26,867 nt of DNA from Microcoleus asticus IPMA8 (GTDB taxonomy: Bacteria; Cyanobacteriota; Cyanobacteriia; Cyanobacteriales; Microcoleaceae). The translations under genes and the position numbers were made by a program. The notes beneath the pieces are model-generated. The model made no database searches, was not told the DNA's origin, and worked only from the letters and a program-made list of their open reading frames with translations. Shown one piece after another: positions 1-8,000 of the stretch. Every line of letters begins with the position of its first letter. The stretch's first letter is position 1. The stretch spans positions 1 to 26,867 of the forward strand of contig NZ_SRRZ01000106.1 in assembly GCF_013179805.1 (NCBI RefSeq), given 5' to 3'.

Positions 1-64
1 TCGTGCACACTAGCTAATTTAGGATGATTACATTTACGTCAAGGAGCTTAACTACACAGAGGCT

Positions 65-2461
65 TTGATTGTTTTCGGAGATGTCTATTCTCTAGCGCTC
101 TTAGCTTTGTATCCTGCAGCTTCAAAAAATGAACAAAAAAAACATTTAAAAAAAGTGGCTTCACTTCAGAAAAAAATGAAGCATTGGGCTTTGAGCTCTC
201 CGGGAAATTATCAACACAAATATGACTTAGTAGAAGCAGAAAAAGCGCGAGTATTGGGACAATATGAAAAAGCTGCTCAGTATTACGATCGAGCGGTGAT
301 AGGAGCATCGAAGAATGAATACATCCACGAAGAAGCGCTAGCAAACGAACTAGCCGCAGAATTTTATCTAGCTAGCGATCGAAAAAAAGTGGCTGAGATT
401 TATCTGATAGATGCTTACTACGGCTATATTCATTGGGGAGCAACCGCCAAGGTCAAACATTTGGAGTCAGAGTATCCGATATCTTTACCCCCTGCATCGG
501 TGGGAAAAGCCAGCGGAGATCGAACTATTACTAGCACTAATTATAGCACGAGTAGCAGTCACAGCAGTTTATTGGATTTGACAACTGTTGTTAAAGCATC
601 TCAAGCGCTAGCTAGTGAAATTGTGTTGGACAAGTTGTTAGAAAAGTTAATGAAAATGGCGATCGAGAATGCTGGGGCGCAAAAAGGTTTTATCCTGATG
701 CCCAAGGAAGGAAAATTGCTGATTAAAGCAGCGGCATCCGTGGAGTCTTCGGATGTTGCAGTTGAGCAATGCCCTAGAGTATCTCCTGCAGAGGTTTTGC
801 CAATAACGGTGATTAATTATGTTGAAAAAACGCACTCTGATGTAGTTTTAAGTCAGGCTGCTAGGGAAGGTTTATTTACAGATGACCCCTATATTAAAAG
901 GCAGCAAGTGAAATCTGCGCTTTGTACTCCTATTCTGAATCAAAGCAAACTCGTAGGCCTCCTTTATCTGGAAAATAATTTAGCTACTGAAGCGTTTTCT
1001 CCAACTAGGTTGGAGGTTTTGAAAATTCTTTCTTCCCAAGCGGCTATCTCTCTAGAAAATGCGGTACTTGTTGCTAATTTGTCGGAGGCTAAGGAACTGT
1101 TGGAGGATTATTCGCGGACGCTGGAGGTGAGAGTAGAAGAGCGCACGCAGGAATTAAAGACTAAAGAAGCTAAGCTGCAAGAAGCTCAAAAACTGGCGCA
1201 CCTCGGCAACTTGGAATTTGATCTGGAGAGGGATAAATTAACTTGGTCTGATGAAGTATTCCGAATTTTAGATCGCCATCCTCGATTACTAGAGCCGAGT
1301 ATTTTAGAACACAAACAGCAGATTCATCCAGATGACTTACCGCTTTGGTTAGAGCAATTAGAGGAAATTGTTCAGTCAGGAAATCCTTGTGAGTTTGAGT
1401 TGAGAATTTTGCGCCCTGATGGAGCTGTCAGATCTATTTTTGTTAAAGCACAAGCTATTTTTGATACTGGTAAGGTTATTAAGTTATTTGGGACTATCCA
1501 GGACATTACGGATCGCAAGTTGGCGGAGGATGCTTTGCGGCAGTCGGAGACGCAATTGAGAGAAAAAGCGTCACAGTTAGAAGTTACTTTGTGCGAATTA
1601 CGCTCGACCCAGAGTCAACTAATTCAAACTGAAAAAATGTCTTCTTTGGGGCAGTTGGTGGCGGGGGTTGCTCACGAAATTAACAATCCGATTAATTTCA
1701 TTTATGGCAATGTTCTCCATGCTAACGATTATAGCTCGGATTTGCTGGGATTGATTGAGCTTTACCAGGAGTCTTACCCGAATTCTACTCCTGAGATTGT
1801 TGCTAAAACAAAAGATATTGATCTTTGTTTTATTCAAGAAGATTTGCCCAAAATTCTGCAATCGATGCAGGTTGGGGTCGATCGCGTTCGCAATATTGTG
1901 CTGTCGCTGCGGAATTTCTCACGCCTGGATGAAGCCGAGATGAAACCAGTGGATATTCACTCCGGCATTGATTCAACTCTGCTAATTTTGCAGCACAGGT
2001 TGAAAAAGGATGCACTCGGACATGGCATTGAGGTAGTTAAAGAGTACGGTAAACTGCCGAAGGTAAATTGTTATGCTTCTGGGTTAAATCAGGTGTTTAT
2101 GAATGTTTTGAGCAATGCAATTGATGCCGTGGAGTTAGGAGTTGAGCGACCGCAGACAACTGCCCAACTAGAAAATCATTTATCTCCAATCTTTGAGCGA
2201 AAGATTGAGATTCGGACTGAGGTATGCGACAAAAACTTGGTGAGAATTTATATTGCTGATAATGGTGGGGGGATGACGGAGGAAGTACGATCGCGAATAT
2301 TTGACCCTTTCTTTACTACAAAAGCTGTGGGCCAAGGTACCGGTTTAGGGTTGAGTATCAGTTATCAGATTGTGGTAGAGAAACATGGTGGGAAGCTAAT
2401 GTGCTTTTCCGCGCCCGGTGAAGGGGCTGAGTTTGCGATTGAAATTCCAGTGAAGCAGTGA
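65..2461 (+). CDS. GAF-PAS sensor histidine kinase, probably 5'-truncated
   Basis: Predicted cytosolic histidine kinase of 798 residues. Residues 1-165 match, from memory, the helical linker that follows the ATPase region in large cyanobacterial Ser/Thr-His multi-kinases (key string ALLALYPAAS, then DLVEAEKARVLGQ). A GAF domain covers about 180-340, a coiled coil 340-375, a PAS/PAC domain 375-490 (ending TIQDITDRK), and the transmitter 520-798. The phospho-acceptor is His537 in VAGVAHEINNP, the N box is near 680-690, the G1 box is DNGGGM at 732-737 and the G2 box GTGLGL at 758-763. All catalytic motifs are intact. No receiver domain and no membrane segment are seen. The only available start is TTG at 65 without a well-placed ribosome-binding site, and stops lie in frame at 11-13 and 20-22. 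The N-terminal kinase/ATPase part is therefore missing or frameshifted. The kinase call is secure; completeness of the gene is doubtful. Confidence 0.85.
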   Translation: MIVFGDVYSLALLALYPAASKNEQKKHLKKVASLQKKMKHWALSSPGNYQHKYDLVEAEKARVLGQYEKAAQYYDRAVIGASKNEYIHEEALANELAAEFYLASDRKKVAEIYLIDAYYGYIHWGATAKVKHLESEYPISLPPASVGKASGDRTITSTNYSTSSSHSSLLDLTTVVKASQALASEIVLDKLLEKLMKMAIENAGAQKGFILMPKEGKLLIKAAASVESSDVAVEQCPRVSPAEVLPITVINYVEKTHSDVVLSQAAREGLFTDDPYIKRQQVKSALCTPILNQSKLVGLLYLENNLATEAFSPTRLEVLKILSSQAAISLENAVLVANLSEAKELLEDYSRTLEVRVEERTQELKTKEAKLQEAQKLAHLGNLEFDLERDKLTWSDEVFRILDRHPRLLEPSILEHKQQIHPDDLPLWLEQLEEIVQSGNPCEFELRILRPDGAVRSIFVKAQAIFDTGKVIKLFGTIQDITDRKLAEDALRQSETQLREKASQLEVTLCELRSTQSQLIQTEKMSSLGQLVAGVAHEINNPINFIYGNVLHANDYSSDLLGLIELYQESYPNSTPEIVAKTKDIDLCFIQEDLPKILQSMQVGVDRVRNIVLSLRNFSRLDEAEMKPVDIHSGIDSTLLILQHRLKKDALGHGIEVVKEYGKLPKVNCYASGLNQVFMNVLSNAIDAVELGVERPQTTAQLENHLSPIFERKIEIRTEVCDKNLVRIYIADNGGGMTEEVRSRIFDPFFTTKAVGQGTGLGLSISYQIVVEKHGGKLMCFSAPGEGAEFAIEIPVKQ

Positions 2462-2490
2462 ACTTTTTTTAAGTTATTATATAAGTTTTT

Positions 2491-2573
2491 TTAACAGCCG
2501 ATAAACGCCGATGAACGCCGATACAATTCTATCTGCGTTCATCTGTGCTTCTCGGCTGATATCTGCGGTTAAA
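2491..2573. repeat. imperfect palindromic intergenic repeat between convergent genes
   Basis: GATGAACGCCGAT at 2510-2522 pairs with ATCTGCGTTCATC at 2531-2543 (one mismatch, 8-nt loop). CAGCCGA at 2495-2501 pairs with TCGGCTG at 2552-2558, and a related outer arm ends in ATCTGCGGTT near 2570. The unit resembles the dispersed 'ACGCCGATAAACGCCGATGAAC' type of sequence seen in many cyanobacterial spacers (recalled, not searched). It lies between the kinase stop and the glycosyltransferase stop, so it may also act as a transcription barrier. Confidence 0.7.
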
Positions 2574-2590
2574 ACTTATCAATCTAAATA

Positions 2591-3796
2591 TTAAACATCG
2601 CGTTCTGTTCGCACCCATTTGGTTTGCCGCTTCAGGATAAAACCCAGATACAAAGGGATTTTCCAGAGTATGTAAAAAGGTACGGATAACAAAGTGGAAC
2701 CGGAAATGTAGGCACGCCCAAATTTAGCCCAAGCGCCGACAATTGAAATTAAAATTAGCAATCCTTGTAGTCCTAACAAGACGGCCGGAATTGGAGCTGT
2801 TCCGAGGGTTGCTGCTAGTAACGAGGTGGCAAAAGCTGCTAGCCAGATAGCGACTAACAGCGAAAGGGGAGGGACGGATAAGTCGAGGGCGATCGCCAAT
2901 AAGTCAAACCGTTTTTGCTGTAAAGATGCTGCTGTCAGCCGGGGAGTTTGAGTTAATAATGTCTGTATGTGACCGTGTTCCCATCGGGTTCTTTGACTTT
3001 TGGCTGCTTGCTGCTGCTGCGGCAAACACCCGGTGACGTTGGCTTCGGGGCAGAATACGGTTGGATGTCCGGCGATCGCCAAATCCAAACTCATCTGCAT
3101 ATCTTCAACAATATTGCTGCTGGCTAGAGTAACAGATCGAATTATCGACCAGGGAAAAGCCATGCCAGTTCCTGTTAGCAATGATGGAAATCCTAACTGT
3201 TTTAATCCGCTGGGACGGACTAAGTTTTTCACGAGAAAGGCTAAAGCAGAAATTGAATCTTTGGGAGTAGGATTTGGTGGCTGTTCCATGAGATAAGTTG
3301 CTTGCACCGGTCTTTGTTCGGTCACTGCAACACGGGCTAATTTTTCTATAGAGTCTGGCTGACAAATGCAGTCTGCGTCAACCATGATTACTACTTCTGG
3401 GGGGTCGGATTCGATCGACTGCAAGCCGAAATCCAGTGCGTATCCTTTGCCCTTGCGCTGTGTGTCTTGGCGCTCGATCGCACTTGCACCGCAGTTACGG
3501 GCGATTTCTGCCGTGGCGTCCGTGCAGTTGTCAGCAATCACTAACAAGCGGTCTTGAGGTGTTAGCTGCGGCAATATGGTGGAGATGGTGGCGGCAATTC
3601 CTGCTGCTTCGTTGTAAGCGGGAATTAAAACTGCTACTTTGGGGCGGGGCGCTTTAGTTTCCGCTGTCTCGCCCAGGCCGGACAAGAAAGCTGCACTGCA
3701 TTCTAGAAATAGAACTGCAACGGGAATGAGAAGGATCAGGGCGATCGCCAATAGCACAACATCAATCAATAAAAACAGTAGCTGATTAATTTCCAC
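2591..3796 (-). CDS. membrane glycosyltransferase family 2 protein
   Basis: A processive-type GT2 enzyme of 401 residues that would transfer a sugar from a nucleotide donor to a growing polysaccharide at the inner membrane. One N-terminal membrane helix (about 8-32) is followed by the GT-A catalytic domain (52-280): VLIPAYNEA at 56-64, Asp in IADNCTDA near 89, the metal-binding DADC at 140-143, an ED pair at 231-232, and a Q-R-T-R-W motif at 268-272 as in cellulose and hyaluronan synthase-like enzymes. Two or more C-terminal helices (305-390) follow. The start is GTG at 3794-3796 with AAGG about 10 nt upstream. Donor and acceptor cannot be told from sequence. The next gene upstream on the same strand is a nucleotide-sugar-type epimerase 432 bp away, which suggests but does not prove a shared exopolysaccharide role. 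Confidence 0.85.
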   Translation of the reverse strand: MEINQLLFLLIDVVLLAIALILLIPVAVLFLECSAAFLSGLGETAETKAPRPKVAVLIPAYNEAAGIAATISTILPQLTPQDRLLVIADNCTDATAEIARNCGASAIERQDTQRKGKGYALDFGLQSIESDPPEVVIMVDADCICQPDSIEKLARVAVTEQRPVQATYLMEQPPNPTPKDSISALAFLVKNLVRPSGLKQLGFPSLLTGTGMAFPWSIIRSVTLASSNIVEDMQMSLDLAIAGHPTVFCPEANVTGCLPQQQQAAKSQRTRWEHGHIQTLLTQTPRLTAASLQQKRFDLLAIALDLSVPPLSLLVAIWLAAFATSLLAATLGTAPIPAVLLGLQGLLILISIVGAWAKFGRAYISGSTLLSVPFYILWKIPLYLGFILKRQTKWVRTERDV

Positions 3797-4228
3797 AATT
3801 CTAGTACCTTAATTTAATTTTATTTGTTGCGTTCATTGAGTTCATTTAATCTAATCGCATCTTTGTTAACTCATTACACAACGCTATCTAAAGTATCATC
3901 ATATCATGCGCGCGAAAAATCACCCTTATAACGTTGGTAATGATGACTTAAGTCCTCATAAAACTACTAGCACTGGTTGCCTCGCTACAAATTAATTTGA
4001 TTGCTCTTATGCGATCGCAAATAATATCATATCATGTCGATTCTAAAAATGGTAAGTCTATCAATTTAACTAAACCTTAAACACGCTTAGAAACCAGGTT
4101 TCTTTGAGAAAACTGGTTTCTGGGTGCTCTGTTTGTAATCAACTAACAACTTGGTCTATGTTTAGCTCATTCACCCCCTGTGGGTGGCCAGTCAGGAAGC
4201 AATCTCCCAACTCAAAACTATGTTCAAG
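3797..4228. other. 432-bp spacer without a gene
   Basis: AT-rich spacer between the glycosyltransferase start and the epimerase stop. It contains a palindromic repeat at 4089-4121 and an 11-bp direct repeat, ATCATATCATG, at 3898-3908 and 4026-4036. Short ORFs here have no ribosome-binding site and no recognisable product. The promoter of the glycosyltransferase is presumably here, but no clear -35/-10 pair was found. Confidence 0.6.
4089..4121. repeat. GAAACC-type palindromic repeat
   Basis: GAAACCAGGTTTC starting at 4090 is followed by TTTGA and AGAAAACTGGTTTCT, giving an imperfect palindrome with arms GAAACCAG and CTGGTTTC. This looks like the dispersed 'GAAACCCGGTTTCTTTGAGAAACC' family common in filamentous cyanobacteria (recalled from memory). 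It is about 110 bp downstream of the epimerase stop. Confidence 0.7.
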
Positions 4229-5860
4229 CTACGCTGCATCGGGGATAGCAAAAGGTTCAGATTTTTTGGTGGTGAACTGTGCGGGGGGTGCAAATTCTCT
4301 GATATATCTCGACACCGATCGCAAATATCCCACTTCTGCTTGAATAGAATCCAGCGTAGAAAGACTCTCAACTAAGTCATCAAATTCATCAGCCGTAACT
4401 CCAGCACTGTTCAAGACTTCTTGGTTAAGCCGCCCGTATATTCCTTGCAGGAGGAGTTCTATAATCTCGCTGTAGTCAGCGATTTCCGTTCCGTAACCTT
4501 GCAATTTCTTCGGATGTATCCCCCACTGCAAAATCTTCAACAAGTCTTCGGGGGAACTCCACGCAAAAGAGGAAGCAATCACTTCTTTTTCTGCTGCGAC
4601 AAGAGCGTGCTTGATTTGCACTTCCGGGAAATCTGGATCGCCGATTAAGCTTTCGAGCTTCGACACTTGTTTATCTAACACGCGCAAAGAAAAAGGAGCT
4701 AATTCTACACTCACCATGTCACCAGCATCATCAACACTTCTAAAAGGATCTTCCAAAACATTAATTAGGAGGTGAATGTCTGTAGGTTTTTTCCAGTCAA
4801 ACTGTCCAAGGAAAAAGGGTTCTTCGTATCCCGGCAAAAGTCCTTGAAAATAAATCGGCAGATTTTTGCCTGATTCAAGAATTTTATAAAGAGCTACTTC
4901 CAAGGTTTCTGTCGGCCACCCGAGATTACTCACGGCGACAAATTTCAGTTTTCCGGGAACGGACACAACCAGCGAATTCAGCAATAAATGTACGGCTTCG
5001 ACAAGATTTTGAGCGGTTACGTAGCGGTGCGGTGCGTGAACGTTGACAGTTTTACCTTGCTTTACTTTGTTAGACATTTGCTCGCAAAACAAGCTATTTT
5101 CCAACATATGAGTAAAGCGAACCATACCGTAAGTGACATCTCCTTCTTGAGCTGCTTTGGCAAATTGCCATTCGGCAAACTTTTTGGAGGCGGCGTAAAC
5201 TTCGGTTGTAAAATATCGAGATGTTTTGCCTGTAGAAGAGAAGATGCAGTGTTCTATGCCGTATTCTTCGCACAGTTGGATGATGTGTTTACATCCTAAC
5301 AGGCTGGTTGTAACTGTTTCTCGGATTTTGATTTCAGCTAGTCCGGGTTGGCGTTGGGCTGCTAAGTGAAAAACAATTTCTGGTTTTTCTATCTCAAATA
5401 TGTGTTTCAGCGCCTCGAAGTTGCGAATGTCGACGGCATAGAAAGTTACTGCACCTTCTTTGGTAAAAAGCGGGAGATTTTCTTCGGGGTTTTGACATCG
5501 GGCGTTGTCTGCGGAAATGATTTTCGTTGCGCCTAGTTCGAGAAGTTTTGCGATTAAGAAACTGCCGACACATCCTTCTCCACCGGTGATGAGGATGGTT
5601 TTTCCTTTGATTTGGCCGCTGACTGCGGATGCGTATAGGTGAATTGTGCGACCGCGCACGTCGCTAAAAGGTTCGCTTTCTAATTGTCCGTCGGCTTGAT
5701 AGGCTGCGATTAGCTGTGCGGTGAGAGTTTGTAAGGCCGCGAGAATTTCAGGATCTTGCGGTTCCGCGGAACCCGGGGGAACTAGCTGCTGGATGCGATC
5801 GATGATTTCTGCTTTGCTGGCACCTTCAAACACTTCTGAGGGGTTAAATGCACTCTTCAC
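4229..5860 (-). CDS. NAD-dependent epimerase/dehydratase (CapD-like extended SDR)
   Basis: A 543-residue protein of the extended short-chain dehydrogenase family, often annotated 'polysaccharide biosynthesis protein'. Such enzymes modify nucleotide-activated sugars with bound NAD(P). Residues 1-80 form a helical N-terminal extension. The Rossmann fold starts at 87 with the nucleotide-binding TGGEGCVG at 92-99, DI at 144-145, HLAAQR at 165-170, the active-site Ser in SST at 208-210 and YAASK at 222-226. Residues from about 370 to 543 form an extra C-terminal region, so the protein is clearly longer than the usual 320-350 residues. The start is GTG at 5858-5860, chosen because AAAGGAGA sits 7-8 nt upstream. 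The substrate is unknown. It shares strand with the flanking glycosyltransferase and PilT-like gene, but spacers of 432 and 578 bp argue for separate promoters. Confidence 0.8.
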   Translation of the reverse strand: MKSAFNPSEVFEGASKAEIIDRIQQLVPPGSAEPQDPEILAALQTLTAQLIAAYQADGQLESEPFSDVRGRTIHLYASAVSGQIKGKTILITGGEGCVGSFLIAKLLELGATKIISADNARCQNPEENLPLFTKEGAVTFYAVDIRNFEALKHIFEIEKPEIVFHLAAQRQPGLAEIKIRETVTTSLLGCKHIIQLCEEYGIEHCIFSSTGKTSRYFTTEVYAASKKFAEWQFAKAAQEGDVTYGMVRFTHMLENSLFCEQMSNKVKQGKTVNVHAPHRYVTAQNLVEAVHLLLNSLVVSVPGKLKFVAVSNLGWPTETLEVALYKILESGKNLPIYFQGLLPGYEEPFFLGQFDWKKPTDIHLLINVLEDPFRSVDDAGDMVSVELAPFSLRVLDKQVSKLESLIGDPDFPEVQIKHALVAAEKEVIASSFAWSSPEDLLKILQWGIHPKKLQGYGTEIADYSEIIELLLQGIYGRLNQEVLNSAGVTADEFDDLVESLSTLDSIQAEVGYLRSVSRYIREFAPPAQFTTKKSEPFAIPDAA

Positions 5861-6438
5861 TTTTTGGTCTCCTTTAATTTCTAGAAATACGGTTGCTGAT
5901 TCAAAATTGTTAAACAGATTTTTGATGGACAGAATCTTTAAAAGCCTGTCTAGATTTAGGATTTTTTAGACTGAAAGCTACTTAATCGGAAAGACACGCG
6001 ATCGGCTCTGCTACTAATTACTTGTATTAAGCCTAGTTGTAGTTTTATTAAGCGCTTTTTTTACCTGCTTACTTTTGCGATCGGCAAAGTCGGAACCTTC
6101 TCTGTTCAAAATTTGTCTCTACAACTATAAACTTAAGTTGCTGACTGTTGGCAATACTAAGAACAGATCTTTACTATTTCTTTGTAATCACCTGCGAGTT
6201 TTCACGCAATTTTAAAGTTAATGTAAAGTAGGGTCGGTGTTTAAAAAACTTAACAATATACTTGACATTGATAATAGCATTTTATTACTTAAGAAAAATG
6301 TATTTGTTGCTACTAAATAAGATGAAAAATTTAAGTAATATTACGTATAATAACGCCCAATATTTCGCTCCACTGAAAAAATTGCTACTTGATGGGTGGG
6401 GTAGTCCTGCTGTGCCTACCCCTGTATGTGTGGTGCTA
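5861..6438. other. 578-bp spacer without a gene
   Basis: Upstream region of the epimerase and downstream region of the PilT-like gene. It holds the epimerase ribosome-binding site (complement of 5868-5875), a 9-bp inverted repeat TAGTTGTAG/CTACAACTA at 6034-6042 and 6119-6127, and a hairpin near the pilT stop. No protein-coding or RNA gene is supported. Confidence 0.55.
6376..6422 (-). terminator. possible terminator of the PilT-like gene
   Basis: Read on the minus strand, GGGGTAG (6422-6416) and CTACCCC (6404-6398) form a 7-bp stem with an 11-nt loop, starting 17 nt after the stop codon. A T6 run follows only at 6381-6376, about 16 nt beyond the stem, so it is not a canonical intrinsic terminator. 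Confidence 0.4.
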
Positions 6439-7719
6439 CTAGGCGCGAACGGTGCGTTCTTTTTTGCTGCCTTCAAAGCCGCGAGCGTCCGCAACATCGT
6501 AGCCTCCTGTCCGCAAGCGGCGGTCTAAATCGCTGGCTTCGGGAGAAGTTTTTGCTGCTTCTTCGATCGTCACTCTGCCTTCGAGCACCAGTTTGTAAAG
6601 GCCCTGGTTGATAATCTGCATTCCTTCGTAAGTATCATGTTCCATCAACCGGAAAGCTTCGTCATCAGCACCTTTCATCAAGTAATCGTGCATGGCAGGT
6701 GTATTCACCAAAATATCGTGAACTGCTACCCGACGGTTGTCAACTGTTGGCAGCAAAAGTTGAGCAATTACCGCTACTAAAGAATCGCAAATTTGAATCC
6801 GCATCGCCTGTTGTTCCTCGGGCGGGTAGAGGTTCAACAACCGATTAAGAGCGTTAATGGCGCTGCGAGTGTGGAGAGTTCCCAATACTAAGTGACCAGT
6901 TTGAGCTGCTTGCAATGCTGTATTGATGGTAACGCGATCGCGCATTTCCCCGATCAGAATTACATCCGGATCTTCCCGCAAAACTGCCCGCAAAGCCTGC
7001 TGAAACTCGTGGGTATGCAAGCCGACTTCCCGCTGGCTGACCAAGCATTTTTTAGAAGGGTGAATGAATTCAATCGGATCTTCAATTGTAACTACGTGCT
7101 TTTGCTCCATCTGATTGAGGTGGTCGATCATCGCAGCTACGGTTGTCGATTTCCCCGAACCGGTAGGCCCCGTAACCAATATTAATCCCTGCGATCGCAA
7201 AATGATATTTTTGAAAACTTCTGGCAACCTCAAGGAATCGATAGTAGGTATTTCCAAACTGATCAACCGCAATACTAGGGCACCGCCGCTGAGGGAATCA
7301 AAACAGTTTAGCCGACACCGCACGAAGCCCGGGTAAAAAATTGCTGAATCTAATTCCTTGGTAGTTGCAAACTGTTTTCGCTGTTCGGGGGTGAGAATTT
7401 CGGCTAGGTAATGTTCAAAAATTTCTGGCGTTACTTTGGGGTGGGTAGTTGCTACTTGCATCACGCCCCGAATCCGAAATCGAGGTACTTGGCCGACTCG
7501 GATGTGTATGTCGGAAGCCGAGGCGCTATGGGCATCTCTGACCATTTGTTCGATCGTGCTGACGGGTGTCTCGACAGGCCGCTGCTGGGCAGGCGCGGGT
7601 GCAGGGGGCGCGGGTGCAGGAGGCGCGGGTGTTACAGCCAAGGGCGGCGGTGGCGGCGGTGTTCGTCGGCGGGCTTGAGCCTCTGGTTGAACGGGTGTAG
7701 GATTGTTTAATGGGTTCAT
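6439..7719 (-). CDS. PilT-family type IV pilus retraction ATPase (PilT paralogue)
   Basis: A hexameric secretion-type ATPase expected at the base of the type IV pilus, where PilT proteins power pilus retraction and surface motility. Residues 1-50 are a Pro/Ala-rich tail with runs of PPPPPP and PAPAP repeats. The PAS-like N-domain follows (52-150, ASDIHIRVG at 68-76). The RecA-like core has Walker A GPTGSGKS at 184-191, the Asp box IEDPIEF at 212-218, Walker B ILIGEMRD at 254-261 and the His box GHLVLGTLHT at 275-284. The canonical PilT signature AIREGK is absent; that region reads MHDYLMKGADDEAF. At 426 residues it is longer than typical PilT (about 350-370). It may correspond to the second PilT copy of cyanobacteria (PilT2), but that is inference. 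ATG start with GGAG about 8 nt upstream. No other pilus gene is in the window. Confidence 0.85.
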   Translation of the reverse strand: MNPLNNPTPVQPEAQARRRTPPPPPPLAVTPAPPAPAPPAPAPAQQRPVETPVSTIEQMVRDAHSASASDIHIRVGQVPRFRIRGVMQVATTHPKVTPEIFEHYLAEILTPEQRKQFATTKELDSAIFYPGFVRCRLNCFDSLSGGALVLRLISLEIPTIDSLRLPEVFKNIILRSQGLILVTGPTGSGKSTTVAAMIDHLNQMEQKHVVTIEDPIEFIHPSKKCLVSQREVGLHTHEFQQALRAVLREDPDVILIGEMRDRVTINTALQAAQTGHLVLGTLHTRSAINALNRLLNLYPPEEQQAMRIQICDSLVAVIAQLLLPTVDNRRVAVHDILVNTPAMHDYLMKGADDEAFRLMEHDTYEGMQIINQGLYKLVLEGRVTIEEAAKTSPEASDLDRRLRTGGYDVADARGFEGSKKERTVRA

Positions 7720-7748
7720 TTTTTGGTCTCCAGTCAGTCTATTTTATA

Positions 7749-7769
7749 TTTTAGATTTTAGATTTTAGA
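7749..7769. repeat. heptamer tandem repeat (TTTTAGA)3
   Basis: Three perfect TTTTAGA units just upstream of the PilT-like start. It belongs to the same heptamer family as the arrays at 9804, 20618 and 25212 (the last two on the opposite strand). Confidence 0.85.
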
Positions 7770-8000
7770 TTTACTCCACAGATTAATCTGGGAGCAGGAA
7801 CTAGAGTCTAAAATTTGGGGAGCGACCCTGACTGAGTGTCGGGGGCTTGTATCCGTTTTTGGGCGGGGTCAATGTGATTTATTGCGAAAAAATGCCCGAT
7901 TTCTAATCTAATGGCTCGCAGCTAATTCGGTGCTAAATGCTGAGAATATTTTACAATTAGGTTTGATGGGGCGATCGAGTAATTAACAATTGCAACTCCT

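Noticed and set aside
6262..6528. Plus-strand ORF of 88 codons with TTGACA at 6262-6267 and TATAAT at 6346-6351
   Set aside because: The two hexamers are not at promoter spacing, there is no ribosome-binding site, and the ORF's 3' part is antisense to the PilT-like gene.
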